34,216 nucleotides of DNA. Source: Methylophilaceae bacterium (lineage in GTDB: Bacteria; Pseudomonadota; Gammaproteobacteria; Burkholderiales; Methylophilaceae). The translations under genes and the position numbers were made by a program. This document shows positions 8,338 to 19,104 of the stretch, piece by piece (position 1 is the first letter of the stretch; the number at the start of each line of letters is the position of its first letter). The DNA is taken from contig CANFZA010000016.1 in assembly GCA_947451235.1 (NCBI GenBank), positions 1 to 34,216 of the forward strand, read 5' to 3'. The notes beneath the pieces are model-generated. The model was given only the letters and a program-made list of their open reading frames with translations. It did not search any database and had not been told where the DNA came from.

Positions 8338-8346
8338 AGTATAACA
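8338..8346 (-). promoter_or_regulatory. Possible extended -10 promoter of pssA
   Basis: On the minus strand TGTTATACT, an extended -10 element (TGnTATACT), lies about 30 bp before the pssA start. No good -35 is visible at 17 bp, which fits extended -10 promoters. Confidence 0.4.
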
Positions 8347-8465
8347 AAGCTTAGTTTTTTTGCGCTTTATAAAAACAGCTATTTTGTGACGTTTGTTCTC
8401 ATACATACTTTGCTAAAGCCACTGAAGTTCAGCACATGTGGTAAAGGAAGAATTTGAGCGATGTG

Positions 8466-9660
<1,195 letters not shown>

Positions 9661-9725
9661 CACTAACCTGTATATATAGTATTCAACTACTTTTAATAGC
9701 AACCCATTTATAAGAAGGCAACCTC

Positions 9726-10043
9726 ATGTTCATCTCAAACGCATACGCAGCATCTGCTTCATCAGCCACAGACTTAATGAGCTTTTTACCGCTGGTGGTG
9801 ATTTTTGTTTTATTTTTCTTCATGATTATTCGCCCACAAATGAAGCAAGCAAAAGAACAGCGCAATATGATTGCAGCTTTGCAAAAAGGTGATGAAGTTG
9901 TGACTAGCGGCGGCATTGTTGGCAAAGTAACTAAAGTCACTGATACTTTTGTTAGCGTAGAAATCGCTGCAAACACTGAAATTACTGTGCAAAAACAAGC
10001 AATTCAAAGCGCTTTGCCTAAAGGTACTATTAAAAGCATTTAG
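9726..10043 (+). CDS. yajC: Preprotein translocase subunit YajC
   Basis: A small inner-membrane accessory subunit of the Sec translocon that associates with SecDF. The 105-residue protein has one transmembrane helix (about 17-40, FLPLVVIFVLFFFMIIRPQM) followed by a basic stretch and the cytoplasmic beta-domain (GDEVVTSGGIVGKVTKV), typical of the family. A strong Shine-Dalgarno (AGAAGG) lies before ATG 9726. It sits between tgt and secD, as in most Proteobacteria. Confidence 0.97.
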   Translation: MFISNAYAASASSATDLMSFLPLVVIFVLFFFMIIRPQMKQAKEQRNMIAALQKGDEVVTSGGIVGKVTKVTDTFVSVEIAANTEITVQKQAIQSALPKGTIKSI

Positions 10044-10076
10044 TAATTTGTGCTATAAAATTTCACCACTATTAAT

Positions 10077-10103
10077 CTACACCCTGTAACTTACACCCTG
10101 TTA
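10077..10103 (+). repeat. Imperfect 13/14-bp tandem repeat between yajC and secD
   Basis: CTACACCCTGTAA (10077-10089) is followed directly by CTTACACCCTGTTA (10090-10103), a recent-looking duplication of 13-14 bp just ahead of the secD start. Confidence 0.6.
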
Positions 10104-10120
10104 TTGATTAGAGCCTCACT

Positions 10121-11965
10121 ATGAACCGCTATCCAATGTGGAAGAATATTCTTGTTGCCGTTATGATTTTGATTGGCTTCATTTACACTATCCCGAACTT
10201 TTTTGGTGAATCACCTGCGGTGCAAATCACACCGGCAAAAAGCACTACAAAACTTGATTCTGCATTGCTAGGTCAGGTAGAGGCGATATTCAAGAAAGAA
10301 AACATTCAATACGACGGTGTTTATCTTGATGCACGTGGTGTTAAAGCGCGTTTTGCAAGTACTGATACGCAAATAAAAGCTAAAGACGTATTGCAAGCCG
10401 GTCTTGGCAGCGACTATACCGTTGCGCTGAATTTACTCTCACGCTCGCCAGATTGGTTGCGTAGTTTGGGTGCTAAACCTATGTATCTCGGCTTGGATTT
10501 ACGAGGCGGCGTGCATTTCTTGATGCAAGTAGATATGAAAGCCGCTTTAAGCAAAGCCGCTGAACGTTTTGTTGGCGACTTTAGAAGCGTGCTACGTAAA
10601 GAGCGCATTTCTTACGTGGGGGTAACGCGTGAAGGTGATGAAGTACAAGTACGCTTCAATAGCGAAGCAGAGTTAATTAAAGCTCGTGCGATTATCACCA
10701 AGGAATATCCTAATTTAACGCTGACAGAATCTACTGACGGTGAAGAAAAAATTCTTAAGGCCTCACTTAGCTTAGTCGAACAAAAACATATTCAAGACTT
10801 TGCTATCAAGCAAAATATCCAAACCTTGCATAACCGTATTAATGAACTAGGTGTGGCTGAACCTATTATTCAACAACAAGGGATAGACCGCGTGGTAGTG
10901 CAACTACCAGGTGTGCAAGATACTGCAAAAGCCAAAGAAATTATCGGCCGTACAGCAACGCTTGAAATTCGCATGGTGGATGAAGATAAAACCGATTCAT
11001 TGACCATGGAAAATGCGCTAAAAGGCCAAGCGCCTATGGGTGATGAAGTTTATAAAGACCGCGAAGGCCGTCCTATTTTAGTTAAAAAGAATGTAGTGTT
11101 AACTGGTGACTACATTACCGATGCAGGCCCTGGCGTAGACAGCCAATCTGGCCGTTCAACTGTGAACGTTACTTTAGATGGCCGTGGCGCACGAATTTTC
11201 CAGCAAGTGACGCGTGAAAACGTCGGCAAACGCATGGCGATTTTACTCATTGAAAAAGGCAGCACTGAGGTTGTAACGGCACCTGTGATTAATGGTGAAA
11301 TTGGCGGCGGTCGCGTACAAATTACTGGTATGGCTAACACGCAAGAAGCGACCGACATTTCATTGCTACTTCGCGCTGGTGCACTTGCCGCACCGATGGA
11401 TATTGTTGAAGAACGTACCGTTGGCCCAAGCATGGGACAAGAAAACATCAATCGCGGCATGCATTCAACCTTGTGGGGCTTTTTGGCCATTGCAGTCATG
11501 ATGATGATTTACTACATGGCTTTTGGTGTGGTTTCAGTGGCAGCGCTGGCAATTAATCTTTTATTATTAGTCGCGATTTTATCAATGCTGCAAGCCACTT
11601 TAACCTTGCCAGGCTTAGCTGCAATTGCGCTGGCACTGGGTATGGCGATTGATGCCAACGTTTTAATCAATGAACGCATTCGTGAAGAGCTGCGTAACGG
11701 CAATACGCCACAAGCAAGTATTCATGCTGGTTACGACAGAGCTTGGGACACTATTTTAGACTCGAACGTGACCACATTAATTGCTGGTTTAGCGCTATTT
11801 ATGTTTGGTACAGGCCCGATTAAAGGCTTTGCCGTGGTGCATGTATTAGGCATTTTAACGTCAATGTTTAGTGCAGTTTTAGTTTCACGCGCCTTTGTAA
11901 ACTTGATTTATGGTTATCGCCGTAAAGTAAGCAAATTATCCATCGGCCAAATTTTTAAAGCTTAG
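10121..11965 (+). CDS. secD: Protein translocase subunit SecD
   Basis: An RND-superfamily subunit of the proton-driven SecDF motor that pulls proteins across the inner membrane. The N-terminal helix (NILVAVMILIGFIYTIPNFF) is followed by a large periplasmic part containing the SecD hallmark GLDLRGGVHFLM (124-135), the P1 head, and RAGALAAPMDIVEER before the membrane bundle. Five more helices lie from about residue 450, including ALGMAIDANVLINERIREEL, the charged RND motif. The 614-residue length is normal. The gene is 77 bp after yajC and 94 bp before secF. Confidence 0.98.
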   Translation: MNRYPMWKNILVAVMILIGFIYTIPNFFGESPAVQITPAKSTTKLDSALLGQVEAIFKKENIQYDGVYLDARGVKARFASTDTQIKAKDVLQAGLGSDYTVALNLLSRSPDWLRSLGAKPMYLGLDLRGGVHFLMQVDMKAALSKAAERFVGDFRSVLRKERISYVGVTREGDEVQVRFNSEAELIKARAIITKEYPNLTLTESTDGEEKILKASLSLVEQKHIQDFAIKQNIQTLHNRINELGVAEPIIQQQGIDRVVVQLPGVQDTAKAKEIIGRTATLEIRMVDEDKTDSLTMENALKGQAPMGDEVYKDREGRPILVKKNVVLTGDYITDAGPGVDSQSGRSTVNVTLDGRGARIFQQVTRENVGKRMAILLIEKGSTEVVTAPVINGEIGGGRVQITGMANTQEATDISLLLRAGALAAPMDIVEERTVGPSMGQENINRGMHSTLWGFLAIAVMMMIYYMAFGVVSVAALAINLLLLVAILSMLQATLTLPGLAAIALALGMAIDANVLINERIREELRNGNTPQASIHAGYDRAWDTILDSNVTTLIAGLALFMFGTGPIKGFAVVHVLGILTSMFSAVLVSRAFVNLIYGYRRKVSKLSIGQIFKA

Positions 11966-11981
11966 AACCGCATAGTTAAAT

Positions 11982-12007
11982 AGCTGGTTTTATAGAACTA
12001 GCTTTTT
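11982..12007 (+). terminator. Hairpin with T-run between secD and secF
   Basis: AGCTGGTT (11982-11989), loop TTATAG, AACTAGCT (11996-12003, one G-U pair), then TTTT. It could act as a partial terminator or attenuator that lowers secF relative to secD, or simply as a stabilising stem. Confidence 0.45.
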
Positions 12008-12059
12008 AAAATTTAAAAACCTAGCCCAACACATTATTTAGAATATTTGAGTACACATC

Positions 12060-13031
12060 ATGGAATTATTTAGAATTAAAAATGATATTCCCTTTATGAG
12101 TTATGGCCGTCTAACGACAGCCATCTCATTAATTACCTTTATCTTGGCGATTGTATTTTTAGCCACACGCGGCCTCAATTTTGGCGTTGACTTCACTGGC
12201 GGTACCGTCATGGAAGTTAACTACCCACAGGCGGCTAATTTAGAAAACGTACGTAAAGCGGTTGATAGCATAGGTTTAAAAGAAGCCACCGTACAAAACT
12301 TTGGTTCCAGTCGTGATGTGTTGATTCGCCTGCCTGTAAAAACTGGATTATCAGTTTCTCAACTTTCAGAGCAAGTTAAAACGGCGTTAGTGGCAGCAGA
12401 TCCAAAAGCGGAAATTCGTCGCGTAGAAGCAGTAGGCGCACAAGTGGGTGACGAGCTTTATGAAAATGGTGGCTTAGCGCTATTTTTCGTCAGCTTAGGC
12501 ATTGTGCTTTATCTATGGCTACGTTTTGAATGGCGTTTTGCCATTGCGGCGATTATCGCCAATATGCATGACGTAGTGATTATTCTAGGCTTTTTTGCCT
12601 TCTTTCAATGGGAATTTAACCTAACAGTATTGGCTGCGATTTTAGCCGTGCTAGGTTACTCAGTGAATGAATCGGTAGTGGTGTTTGACCGAGTACGCGA
12701 AAACTTTAGAAAAATGCGTAAAGCCAGCGTTGTGCAAGTCATAGACAATGCCATTACACGCACCATGTCTCGCACCATTATTACGCATACCATGACTCAA
12801 ACCATGGTCGGCTCAATGTTGTTATTTGGTGGCGAAGTATTGCATAACTTCGCGCTAGCGCTAACTATCGGTATTTTGTTCGGTATTTATTCGTCAGTAT
12901 TAGTGGCTTGCCCAATCGCTATGTGGCTAGGCGTTAATCGCGCTAATCTAATCGGCGATGTCGAGAAAAAAGAAGGCGGCAAAAAAGTTGAAGTTGAAGT
13001 CGCAGAACCACATCCTTCAGACTTTGCTTAA
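12060..13031 (+). CDS. secF: Protein translocase subunit SecF
   Basis: Partner of SecD in the proton-driven export motor. The 323-residue protein has an N-terminal helix (TTAISLITFILAIVFLATRG), the SecF signature FGVDFTGGTVMEV (41-53), and a periplasmic domain ending near GAQVGDEL. Five membrane helices follow, with LGYSVNESVVVFDRVRENFR and RTIITHTMTQTMVG in the RND-like core. The C-terminus is a short charged tail (EKKEGGKKVEVEVAEPHPSD). ATG 12060 gives the normal N-terminus MELFRIKNDIPFMSYG. A strong inverted repeat follows the gene and separates it from the CorC-like gene. Confidence 0.98.
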   Translation: MELFRIKNDIPFMSYGRLTTAISLITFILAIVFLATRGLNFGVDFTGGTVMEVNYPQAANLENVRKAVDSIGLKEATVQNFGSSRDVLIRLPVKTGLSVSQLSEQVKTALVAADPKAEIRRVEAVGAQVGDELYENGGLALFFVSLGIVLYLWLRFEWRFAIAAIIANMHDVVIILGFFAFFQWEFNLTVLAAILAVLGYSVNESVVVFDRVRENFRKMRKASVVQVIDNAITRTMSRTIITHTMTQTMVGSMLLFGGEVLHNFALALTIGILFGIYSSVLVACPIAMWLGVNRANLIGDVEKKEGGKKVEVEVAEPHPSDFA

Positions 13032-13099
13032 TACCTTACAAATTACTAGCTTCAACTTAAGTATTTTAAGTATTAATCTGTAATTAGCCTTAATAATCA

Positions 13100-13139
13100 A
13101 TAAATCAAGTGTGCAAACCTTCATGTACACTTGATTTAT
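13100..13139 (+). terminator. Long stem-loop after secF
   Basis: A perfect 13-bp inverted repeat (ATAAATCAAGTGT 13100-13112 / ACACTTGATTTAT 13127-13139) has a 14-nt loop. It closes the yajC-secDF unit. The 3' arm is T-rich but there is no pure U-run, so termination may be partial. Confidence 0.6.
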
Positions 13140-13188
13140 AGATACGCTCCCGTATACACTCACATCCCATCTTTCAAAAATAAACCCC

Positions 13189-14460
13189 TTGGATAATATT
13201 CCCATCCACTGGCAGTTAGGCATACTTGCGATACTGTTGCTGTTTTCTGCATTTTTCTCTATGGCAGAAACCAGCCTGATGTCGCTCAACCGTTATCGGA
13301 TGAAGCATTTGGCTAAGCATGGCCATCGCGGCGCCAAATTAGCCAGCATTTTATTATCCAAAACTGACAAGCTTCTAGGCGTAATTTTGCTCGGCAACAC
13401 GCTATGCATTGTGGGCGCCTCGGCTTTAGAAGTATTTATTAGTGAATACTTTTTTGGTGAGGGTAAATATGTATTGATGATAGGTTCACTTGCGGTCACC
13501 TTTGCTATTTTGGTGTTTAGTGAAATTTCTCCTAAAGTCATTGCCGCAGCCTATCCTGAAAAGCTGGGCTTTGCTTGCAGTTATTTACTGTATCCGCTGC
13601 TTTGGTTGTTTAACCCTATTGTTTCTTTTGTAAATCTGTTTGTTAAAGGCTTTGTAAAAGTATTAGGCCTTAAAGTCAATTTTGAAGAAACTTTGCAAGC
13701 CGTCACCACCGAAGAACTACGCAGCATAGTGACAGACGCTGGGCATTTCATCCCTAAAAAACACAGATCGATTTTACTGAATTTATTTGATTTAGAAACC
13801 ATTACCGTGGATGACGTGATGACCGCGCATACGCTGGTCGAATCCATCGATTTTGATGAGCCACTGGAAGATATATTGCAGCAGATTTCGAATAGCCACC
13901 ATACGCGCCTACCCGTGCGACAAGGCGACAACGAAGAAATCATTGGCATATTACATCTTAGAAAAGTGATGTCGCTACTGAGGAATCATCACGAGAATAG
14001 CGGCGTTGATAAAGATGCCCTACGTGAGGTCATTGCTGAGCCCTATTTCATTCCTTCTGGTACTCCGCTTTACACCCAAATACAACAGTTTCAAGAAAAC
14101 CAGCAGCGCGTTGCCTTGGTGGTAGATGAATACGGCGAATTTAAAGGTCTGGTCACCTTAGAAGATATTTTAGAAGAAGTGATAGGCGACTTCACCACGC
14201 AATCGCCTTCACGCCTGGGTAGTTATCGTAAAGATGCCGATGGTAGTTGGCTGGTTGACGGCAGTAGCACGCTACGCGATCTTAATAAAAAACTAAATCT
14301 CTCACTACCACTCAATGGCCCGCGTACGCTAAACGGCCTAATTCTTGAACATTTTGAAGACATTCCAGAAGCCAGCACCTGCTTTAAAATTGGAACTCAT
14401 ACGATTGAAATTGTTCAAACTCAAGATCGTATTGTTAAAGTCGTCAAAATATTCCCTTAA
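13189..14460 (+). CDS. CNNM/CBS-domain transporter-like protein (CorC/YfjD family)
   Basis: An inner-membrane protein of the CNNM (DUF21)-CBS-CorC_HlyC family, implicated in magnesium or cobalt handling. Residues about 5-190 form the CNNM membrane domain, beginning LGILAILLLFSAFFSMAETS with the conserved AETSLMSLNRYRMKHLA, then NTLCIVGASALE and FSEISPKVIAAAYPEK. A paired CBS module follows (about 205-335, VDDVMTAHTLVESID ... VALVVDEYGEFKGLVTLEDILEEVIGD), and then the C-terminal CorC/HlyC domain. The start is TTG 13189: no ATG or GTG is available in frame upstream, and the first membrane helix would be broken by starting at the next Met. The 423-residue length fits the family. The ion moved is not shown by sequence. 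Confidence 0.9.
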   Translation: MDNIPIHWQLGILAILLLFSAFFSMAETSLMSLNRYRMKHLAKHGHRGAKLASILLSKTDKLLGVILLGNTLCIVGASALEVFISEYFFGEGKYVLMIGSLAVTFAILVFSEISPKVIAAAYPEKLGFACSYLLYPLLWLFNPIVSFVNLFVKGFVKVLGLKVNFEETLQAVTTEELRSIVTDAGHFIPKKHRSILLNLFDLETITVDDVMTAHTLVESIDFDEPLEDILQQISNSHHTRLPVRQGDNEEIIGILHLRKVMSLLRNHHENSGVDKDALREVIAEPYFIPSGTPLYTQIQQFQENQQRVALVVDEYGEFKGLVTLEDILEEVIGDFTTQSPSRLGSYRKDADGSWLVDGSSTLRDLNKKLNLSLPLNGPRTLNGLILEHFEDIPEASTCFKIGTHTIEIVQTQDRIVKVVKIFP

Positions 14461-14534
14461 TTTCATAAAATTTATATATCCCTACCCAAATTGGGCTTGA
14501 ATTTTTTACAGCATGGTCCAAAATAGAATCACAT

Positions 14535-14846
14535 ATGGCTAATTCACCTTTTGAAAATAATACCGCCCTTAAACCTGAAGTTGCAAAACCAAAGTTACCC
14601 CCAATGTTTAAGGTAATGCTGTTAAATGACGATTACACGCCCATGGAGTTTGTGGTTGAGTGCATAGAAAGATTTTTTAATAAAAGTCGTGAACAAGCAA
14701 CGCAAATCATGCTCAAAGTACATACTGAGGGTGTAGGAATATGTGGCATATACCCACAAGACATAGCAGAAACAAAAATGAATCAAGTACTTAACTACGC
14801 AAAAGAATTACAACATCCTTTGCAATGCGTAGTTGATCCCGCTTAA
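14535..14846 (+). CDS. clpS: ATP-dependent Clp protease adaptor ClpS
   Basis: ClpS is the N-recognin that hands N-degron substrates to ClpAP. The 103-residue protein has a flexible N-terminal tail (about 1-22), needed for delivery, and a folded core. The core contains the substrate-pocket motif [13 protein letters not shown], the conserved H-TEG-G-CGIY stretch, and the C-terminal [19 protein letters not shown]. It is 42 bp upstream of clpA in the same orientation, the standard clpS-clpA pair. No clear Shine-Dalgarno precedes ATG 14535. Confidence 0.97.
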   Translation: MANSPFENNTALKPEVAKPKLPPMFKVMLLNDDYTPMEFVVECIERFFNKSREQATQIMLKVHTEGVGICGIYPQDIAETKMNQVLNYAKELQHPLQCVVDPA

Positions 14847-14888
14847 GTCACTCAAGCGTAGAAATAATATTGAAAGTAAGGTAGAAAT

Positions 14889-17165
14889 ATGATCGCTCAA
14901 GAGTTAGAAGTTAGTCTACACATGGCCTTTATGGACGCTAGACAAAAGCGCCATGAACTCATTACGGTTGAACATTTGTTGCTCGCCATGATAGACAACC
15001 CTACCGCCGCAGAAGTACTGCGCGCGTGTGGCGCTAAGCTAGATGTTTTACGCACTGAGCTTAACCAATATATTGAAGAGCACACGCCTACTGTAATGGG
15101 CCAAGATGACGTTGATACCCAACCTACACTAGGCTTTCAACGTGTAATTCAACGCGCCATGCTGCATGTGCAATCTTCAGGTAAAAAAGAAGTGACCGGT
15201 GCGAACGTATTAGTCGCCATTTTTGGCGAAAAAGATTCTCACGCGGTGTTTTACCTATTGCAACAAGGCGTAACGCGGCTTGATGTGGTTAACTTCATTT
15301 CACATGGCGTTTCTAAAATTGGTGAAACGGCAAAACCAGAAGGCGCAGATCAAGAAGCTGACGTAGAAGCTACGCCTAATGGTGCGCTGGAAAATTACAC
15401 GCTTAACTTAAATGCGCAAGTAGTGGCTGGCAAGATCGACCCATTAATTGGCCGCGGTCCTGAGTTAGAGCGCGTAGTGCAAACACTTTGTCGTCGCCGT
15501 AAAAATAATCCATTATTAGTTGGCGAGGCTGGCGTTGGTAAAACTGCGATTGCTGAAGGTTTAGCACGTAGGATTGTTGAAAAAGAAATCCCAGATGTCT
15601 TAGCCAATGCCGTTGTTTATTCGCTAGATATGGGCGCTTTACTCGCTGGCACTAAATACCGCGGTGATTTTGAACAACGCTTAAAAGCCGTTATGAAGCA
15701 ATTGGCTGAAAATCCTGATGCGATTTTATTCATAGACGAGATTCATACTTTAATTGGCGCAGGCTCTGCCAGTGGCGGTACTTTAGATGCCAGCAATTTA
15801 CTAAAACCGGCGCTTTCAAATGGCTCGCTTAAATGCATAGGCGCAACGACTTATCAGGAATACCGCGGTGTTTTTGAAAAAGACCACGCGCTAGCACGAC
15901 GTTTCCAAAAAATCGATGTGGCTGAACCTACTGTTGCAGAAACTATTGAAATTTTAAAAGGTTTAAAATCTCGTTTTGAAGCGCATCATAGCGTTAAATA
16001 TACGGCAGGCGCTTTAACCACTGCTGCTGAGTTATCAGCAAAATATATTAACGACCGCCACTTACCAGACAAAGCCATAGACGTAATTGATGAGGCTGGT
16101 GCTGCGCAGCGTATATTGCCAAAATCGAAACAGAAAAAAACCATAGGCAATAAAGAGATTGAGGACATCATTGCGAAAATCGCACGTATTCCGCCCAAAA
16201 ATATCTCTAGCGATGATAGAAGCGCGCTAAAAACCTTAGAACGCGATTTAAAAGCCGTGGTATTTGGCCAAGATAAGGCGATTGAAACACTGGCTTCTGC
16301 AGTAAAAATGGCGCGTAGCGGTTTAGGCCAGGGTAATAAACCAATTGGTAGCTTCTTATTTAGCGGCCCTACTGGCGTCGGTAAAACTGAAGTGGCTAAA
16401 CAATTAGCCTACATCATGGGCATAGAGCTAATCCGCTTTGACATGAGCGAGTACATGGAGCGTCATGCCGTTTCGCGCTTAATCGGTGCGCCTCCTGGCT
16501 ATGTAGGATTTGAGCAGGGCGGCATGATGACCGAGGCCATTAACAAACACCCTTATTGCGTGTTGTTGCTGGATGAAATTGAAAAAGCCCACCCTGACAT
16601 TTTCAACATTTTGCTACAAGTGATGGATCACGGTACGCTAACAGACAATAACGGCCGTAAATCTGACTTTAGAAACGTCACTATTATTATGACGACCAAT
16701 GCGGGTGCCGAGAATCTATCGAAATCTAGCATGGGCTTTACTAATGCTAAACAGGCTGGCGACGAGCAAGCGGACATCAAGCGTTTATTCTCGCCTGAAT
16801 TCCGTAACCGTTTAGATGCAACCGTGTCGTTCGCTTCGCTATCGCAAGATATTCTTATTCGCGTGGTGGATAAATTCTTGATTCAACTTGAAGATCAGTT
16901 GCATGATAAAAAAGTAGAAGTGACGTTTAGTGATGCGCTTAAAGCGTACTTAGGTAAAAAAGGCTTTGATCCATTGATGGGGGCACGCCCTATGGCGCGT
17001 TTAATTCAAGACACCATACGTAAGGCCTTGGCGGATGAATTATTGTTCGGCAGATTGGCTAACGGCGGTAGTGTGCATGTTGATATCGACGATAAAGATG
17101 AAGTGAAATTGGTTTTTTCAGATGACACGCAATCAACAACGGATGCGCTTGCTACGATTGAATAA
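14889..17165 (+). CDS. clpA: ATP-dependent Clp protease ATPase subunit ClpA
   Basis: Hexameric AAA+ unfoldase that feeds substrates to ClpP and works with ClpS. The 758 residues comprise the N-domain (about 1-145) and two AAA modules. AAA-1 has Walker [10 protein letters not shown] and Walker [13 protein letters not shown]-2 has Walker [10 protein letters not shown], Walker [12 protein letters not shown] and sensor residues in [10 protein letters not shown]. The ClpP-docking tripeptide, IGL in E. coli, appears here as MGF within [11 protein letters not shown], a conservative change that still fits docking. The gene has a normal length with no frameshift. It is followed by four 14-bp repeats and a terminator hairpin. 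Confidence 0.98.
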   Translation: MIAQELEVSLHMAFMDARQKRHELITVEHLLLAMIDNPTAAEVLRACGAKLDVLRTELNQYIEEHTPTVMGQDDVDTQPTLGFQRVIQRAMLHVQSSGKKEVTGANVLVAIFGEKDSHAVFYLLQQGVTRLDVVNFISHGVSKIGETAKPEGADQEADVEATPNGALENYTLNLNAQVVAGKIDPLIGRGPELERVVQTLCRRRKNNPLLVGEAGVGKTAIAEGLARRIVEKEIPDVLANAVVYSLDMGALLAGTKYRGDFEQRLKAVMKQLAENPDAILFIDEIHTLIGAGSASGGTLDASNLLKPALSNGSLKCIGATTYQEYRGVFEKDHALARRFQKIDVAEPTVAETIEILKGLKSRFEAHHSVKYTAGALTTAAELSAKYINDRHLPDKAIDVIDEAGAAQRILPKSKQKKTIGNKEIEDIIAKIARIPPKNISSDDRSALKTLERDLKAVVFGQDKAIETLASAVKMARSGLGQGNKPIGSFLFSGPTGVGKTEVAKQLAYIMGIELIRFDMSEYMERHAVSRLIGAPPGYVGFEQGGMMTEAINKHPYCVLLLDEIEKAHPDIFNILLQVMDHGTLTDNNGRKSDFRNVTIIMTTNAGAENLSKSSMGFTNAKQAGDEQADIKRLFSPEFRNRLDATVSFASLSQDILIRVVDKFLIQLEDQLHDKKVEVTFSDALKAYLGKKGFDPLMGARPMARLIQDTIRKALADELLFGRLANGGSVHVDIDDKDEVKLVFSDDTQSTTDALATIE

Positions 17166-17174
17166 CATTTATAT

Positions 17175-17228
17175 TTAAGTGACTAGTATTAAGTGACTAG
17201 TATTAAGTGACTAGTATTAAGTGACTAG
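17175..17228 (+). repeat. Four tandem 14-bp repeats after clpA
   Basis: The unit TTAAGTGACTAGTA is present in three exact copies plus a fourth of 12 bases, between the clpA stop and its terminator. Identity of the copies points to recent slippage-type expansion. Confidence 0.95.
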
Positions 17229-17229
17229 C

Positions 17230-17267
17230 AAAACGGCCAGCTTATGCTAAATAAGTTGGCCGTTTTT
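17230..17267. terminator. Bidirectional terminator shared by clpA and the GST gene
   Basis: A 15-bp stem with one G-U pair (AAAACGGCCAGCTTA, 17230-17244 / TAAGTTGGCCGTTTT, 17252-17266) is followed by T. On the plus strand it ends clpA. Its arms lie inside the last codons and stop codon of the convergent GST gene, so coding and terminator functions overlap. Read on the minus strand it also finishes with TTTT. Confidence 0.85.
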
Positions 17268-17889
17268 GCATAATGTCGCTAAATAAGTCTGAGCTGACTA
17301 ACTGATTTAACCAAACCTTTAATTTAGGATAATTTGCTTCTTCAAACCAAGCCAAATCAACACCTGAAAACTGCCGGATGAATGGGAAAATCGCAACATC
17401 AGCTAGGCTGACTTTATCACCTAACAAATAGGCTGACGGGCTTAATAGTGATTCAAGCTTTTGCAAGAACACTTCGGCTTGCGCTCTATAAACTGCTGCG
17501 GAATGCTCAGGAAATCGAATCGCGTACTTATATTTATCCAAAGCCTGCTTAAAGCTGCCATCGTTTTCGGCGATGAGTTGCTTAGCCTGCACACTGTCGA
17601 ATGTTAGCCAACCAGCTTGGTCTTGCTGCAGTAATGCCCAATGCATAATATCTAAACTTTGCTCAAGCACGCCGCCATCTTGCAATACTAAAACTGGCAC
17701 CGTGCCTTTAGGTGAAACAGCCAACATTTCGGCAGGCTTATCTTTAAGCGTAATCTCACGGATCTCAACATTAATTTCTGCGTATTTAAGCGCCATTCTT
17801 GCCCGCATGGCATAAGGGCAGCGCCGGTAGGAGTAAAGAATCGGCAAAGCGCTATTATTACTATTCAAACTTAGCCTAAAGTTCGGCAA
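17242..17889 (-). CDS. Glutathione S-transferase family protein
   Basis: A cytosolic GST-fold protein with an N-terminal thioredoxin-like domain (about 14-85; [17 protein letters not shown] with a single-Cys CPYA motif, and [21 protein letters not shown] carrying the cis-Pro and glutathione gamma-Glu-binding residues) and an all-helical C-terminal domain. The Cys-type active site suggests a thiol-transfer or omega/Grx2-like activity; the substrate is unknown. The frame overlaps the pyrD stop by 19 bp if the TTG at 17889 is used. A TTG at 17868, just after the pyrD stop and 8 bp beyond TAGG, is an equally good start giving 208 residues. No ATG fits. The gene is probably translationally coupled to pyrD. 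Its 3' end forms half of the clpA terminator. Confidence 0.87.
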   Translation of the reverse strand: MPNFRLSLNSNNSALPILYSYRRCPYAMRARMALKYAEINVEIREITLKDKPAEMLAVSPKGTVPVLVLQDGGVLEQSLDIMHWALLQQDQAGWLTFDSVQAKQLIAENDGSFKQALDKYKYAIRFPEHSAAVYRAQAEVFLQKLESLLSPSAYLLGDKVSLADVAIFPFIRQFSGVDLAWFEEANYPKLKVWLNQLVSSDLFSDIMQKRPTYLA

Positions 17890-18902
17890 ATATCATGCAC
17901 TAAGGTTGGCCCTTTATAAATAAGGCCGCTATACACTTGCACCAAATCGGCACCTACAGCAATTTTTTCTACCGCATCCGCCCCACTTAGAATGCCGCCT
18001 ACACCAATAATCGGCAAGGCGCCTTGTAGCCTTTGTGAGAGCTGCTGAATAACTAAAGTCGATTTTTCGCGCACTGGTGCGCCAGATAAACCGCCGGTTT
18101 CGGCAGCATTTCCCATGCCCTGCACCATGTCACGGGCAAGCGTAGTATTGGTCGCAATCACGCCATCAATTTTATGCTCCATCAATAAATCAGCAATTTC
18201 GTTAATCTGTTCACGGTCTAAATCTGGCGCAATTTTAAGCGTCATAGGCACATAGCGCCCATGTTGTTCTGCCAACTTGGCTTGCTCTAACTTCAGGCTA
18301 GATAACAAGGCAGACAAAGCCGATTTTTCTTGTAAAGCGCGTAGATTTTTCGTGTTAGGTGATGAAATATTGACCGTAATATAGCTGGCATAGGCGTAGA
18401 CTTTTCGCATACAAATTAGATAATCATCAACGGCATTTTCCATAGGCGTATCAAAATTCTTACCAATGTTAATGCCTAGTATTTGATTCGCAGTTAGTCC
18501 TTTATATTGCGCAGCTTTTACATTTTCAACGAGATTATCTACGCCTAAATTATTAAAACCAAAACGATTAACAATACCCTGCGCCTCTTTAACCCTGAAT
18601 AAACGCGGTTTAGGGTTACCAGGTTGCGGTCTTGGCGTTACGGTGCCAATTTCAATAAAACCGAAGCCTAACGCAGCCAAACCATCGATTACGGCGCCAT
18701 TTTTATCCAAGCCTGCGGCCAATCCTACAGGATTAGGAAAAATAAGCCCCATAACTTGCCGTGGCTGGCAAATTGGCGCTTTTGGGTATAGGTTCAAAAG
18801 CCCAGCTTGCTTGGCAAACTTAAGGCTTTTTAAAGTAAGGTCGTGGGCCGCTTCAGCATCAAGCTGAAATAGTAAGGGTTTTGCAATAGAGTAAATATTC
18901 AT
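17871..18902 (-). CDS. pyrD: Dihydroorotate dehydrogenase (quinone), class 2
   Basis: A membrane-associated FMN enzyme that oxidises dihydroorotate to orotate using quinone, in pyrimidine synthesis. The class 2 features are present: an N-terminal amphipathic extension ([20 protein letters not shown]), then [37 protein letters not shown], the catalytic serine region [11 protein letters not shown], and TNTTLARD and [15 protein letters not shown] for FMN phosphate binding. The 343-residue length is normal. It runs directly into the GST gene on the same strand. Confidence 0.98.
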   Translation of the reverse strand: MNIYSIAKPLLFQLDAEAAHDLTLKSLKFAKQAGLLNLYPKAPICQPRQVMGLIFPNPVGLAAGLDKNGAVIDGLAALGFGFIEIGTVTPRPQPGNPKPRLFRVKEAQGIVNRFGFNNLGVDNLVENVKAAQYKGLTANQILGINIGKNFDTPMENAVDDYLICMRKVYAYASYITVNISSPNTKNLRALQEKSALSALLSSLKLEQAKLAEQHGRYVPMTLKIAPDLDREQINEIADLLMEHKIDGVIATNTTLARDMVQGMGNAAETGGLSGAPVREKSTLVIQQLSQRLQGALPIIGVGGILSGADAVEKIAVGADLVQVYSGLIYKGPTLVHDICRTLG

Positions 18903-18990
18903 AGCCGTATTTTACAGCCAAATGTATTTGGCAGTCGATACTAGACTTTTCAGCCATGTACGCTTGCCTCAGTAATACTAGCTTGAAGAC

Positions 18991-19031
18991 AAAGCTCAAC
19001 TACAAAATAAAAGCTCAACTACAAAATAAAA
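18991..19031 (+). repeat. 19-bp tandem repeat upstream of the RoxA-like gene
   Basis: The unit AAAGCTCAACTACAAAATA occurs twice in perfect tandem (18991-19009, 19010-19028), and the first bases of a third copy follow. It lies in the divergent spacer 18903-19104 between pyrD and the roxA-like gene. Confidence 0.92.
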
Positions 19032-19104
19032 GCTTAAGTGCAAGCCTAACCCAGCAATGGCATAATACTTACCTGAATAAATCACACCCATTGAAACCAT
19101 TATC

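Noticed and set aside
14484-14505. Terminator-like CCC-aaatt-GGG followed by T-run before clpS
   Set aside because: The stem is only three base pairs, too weak to call.
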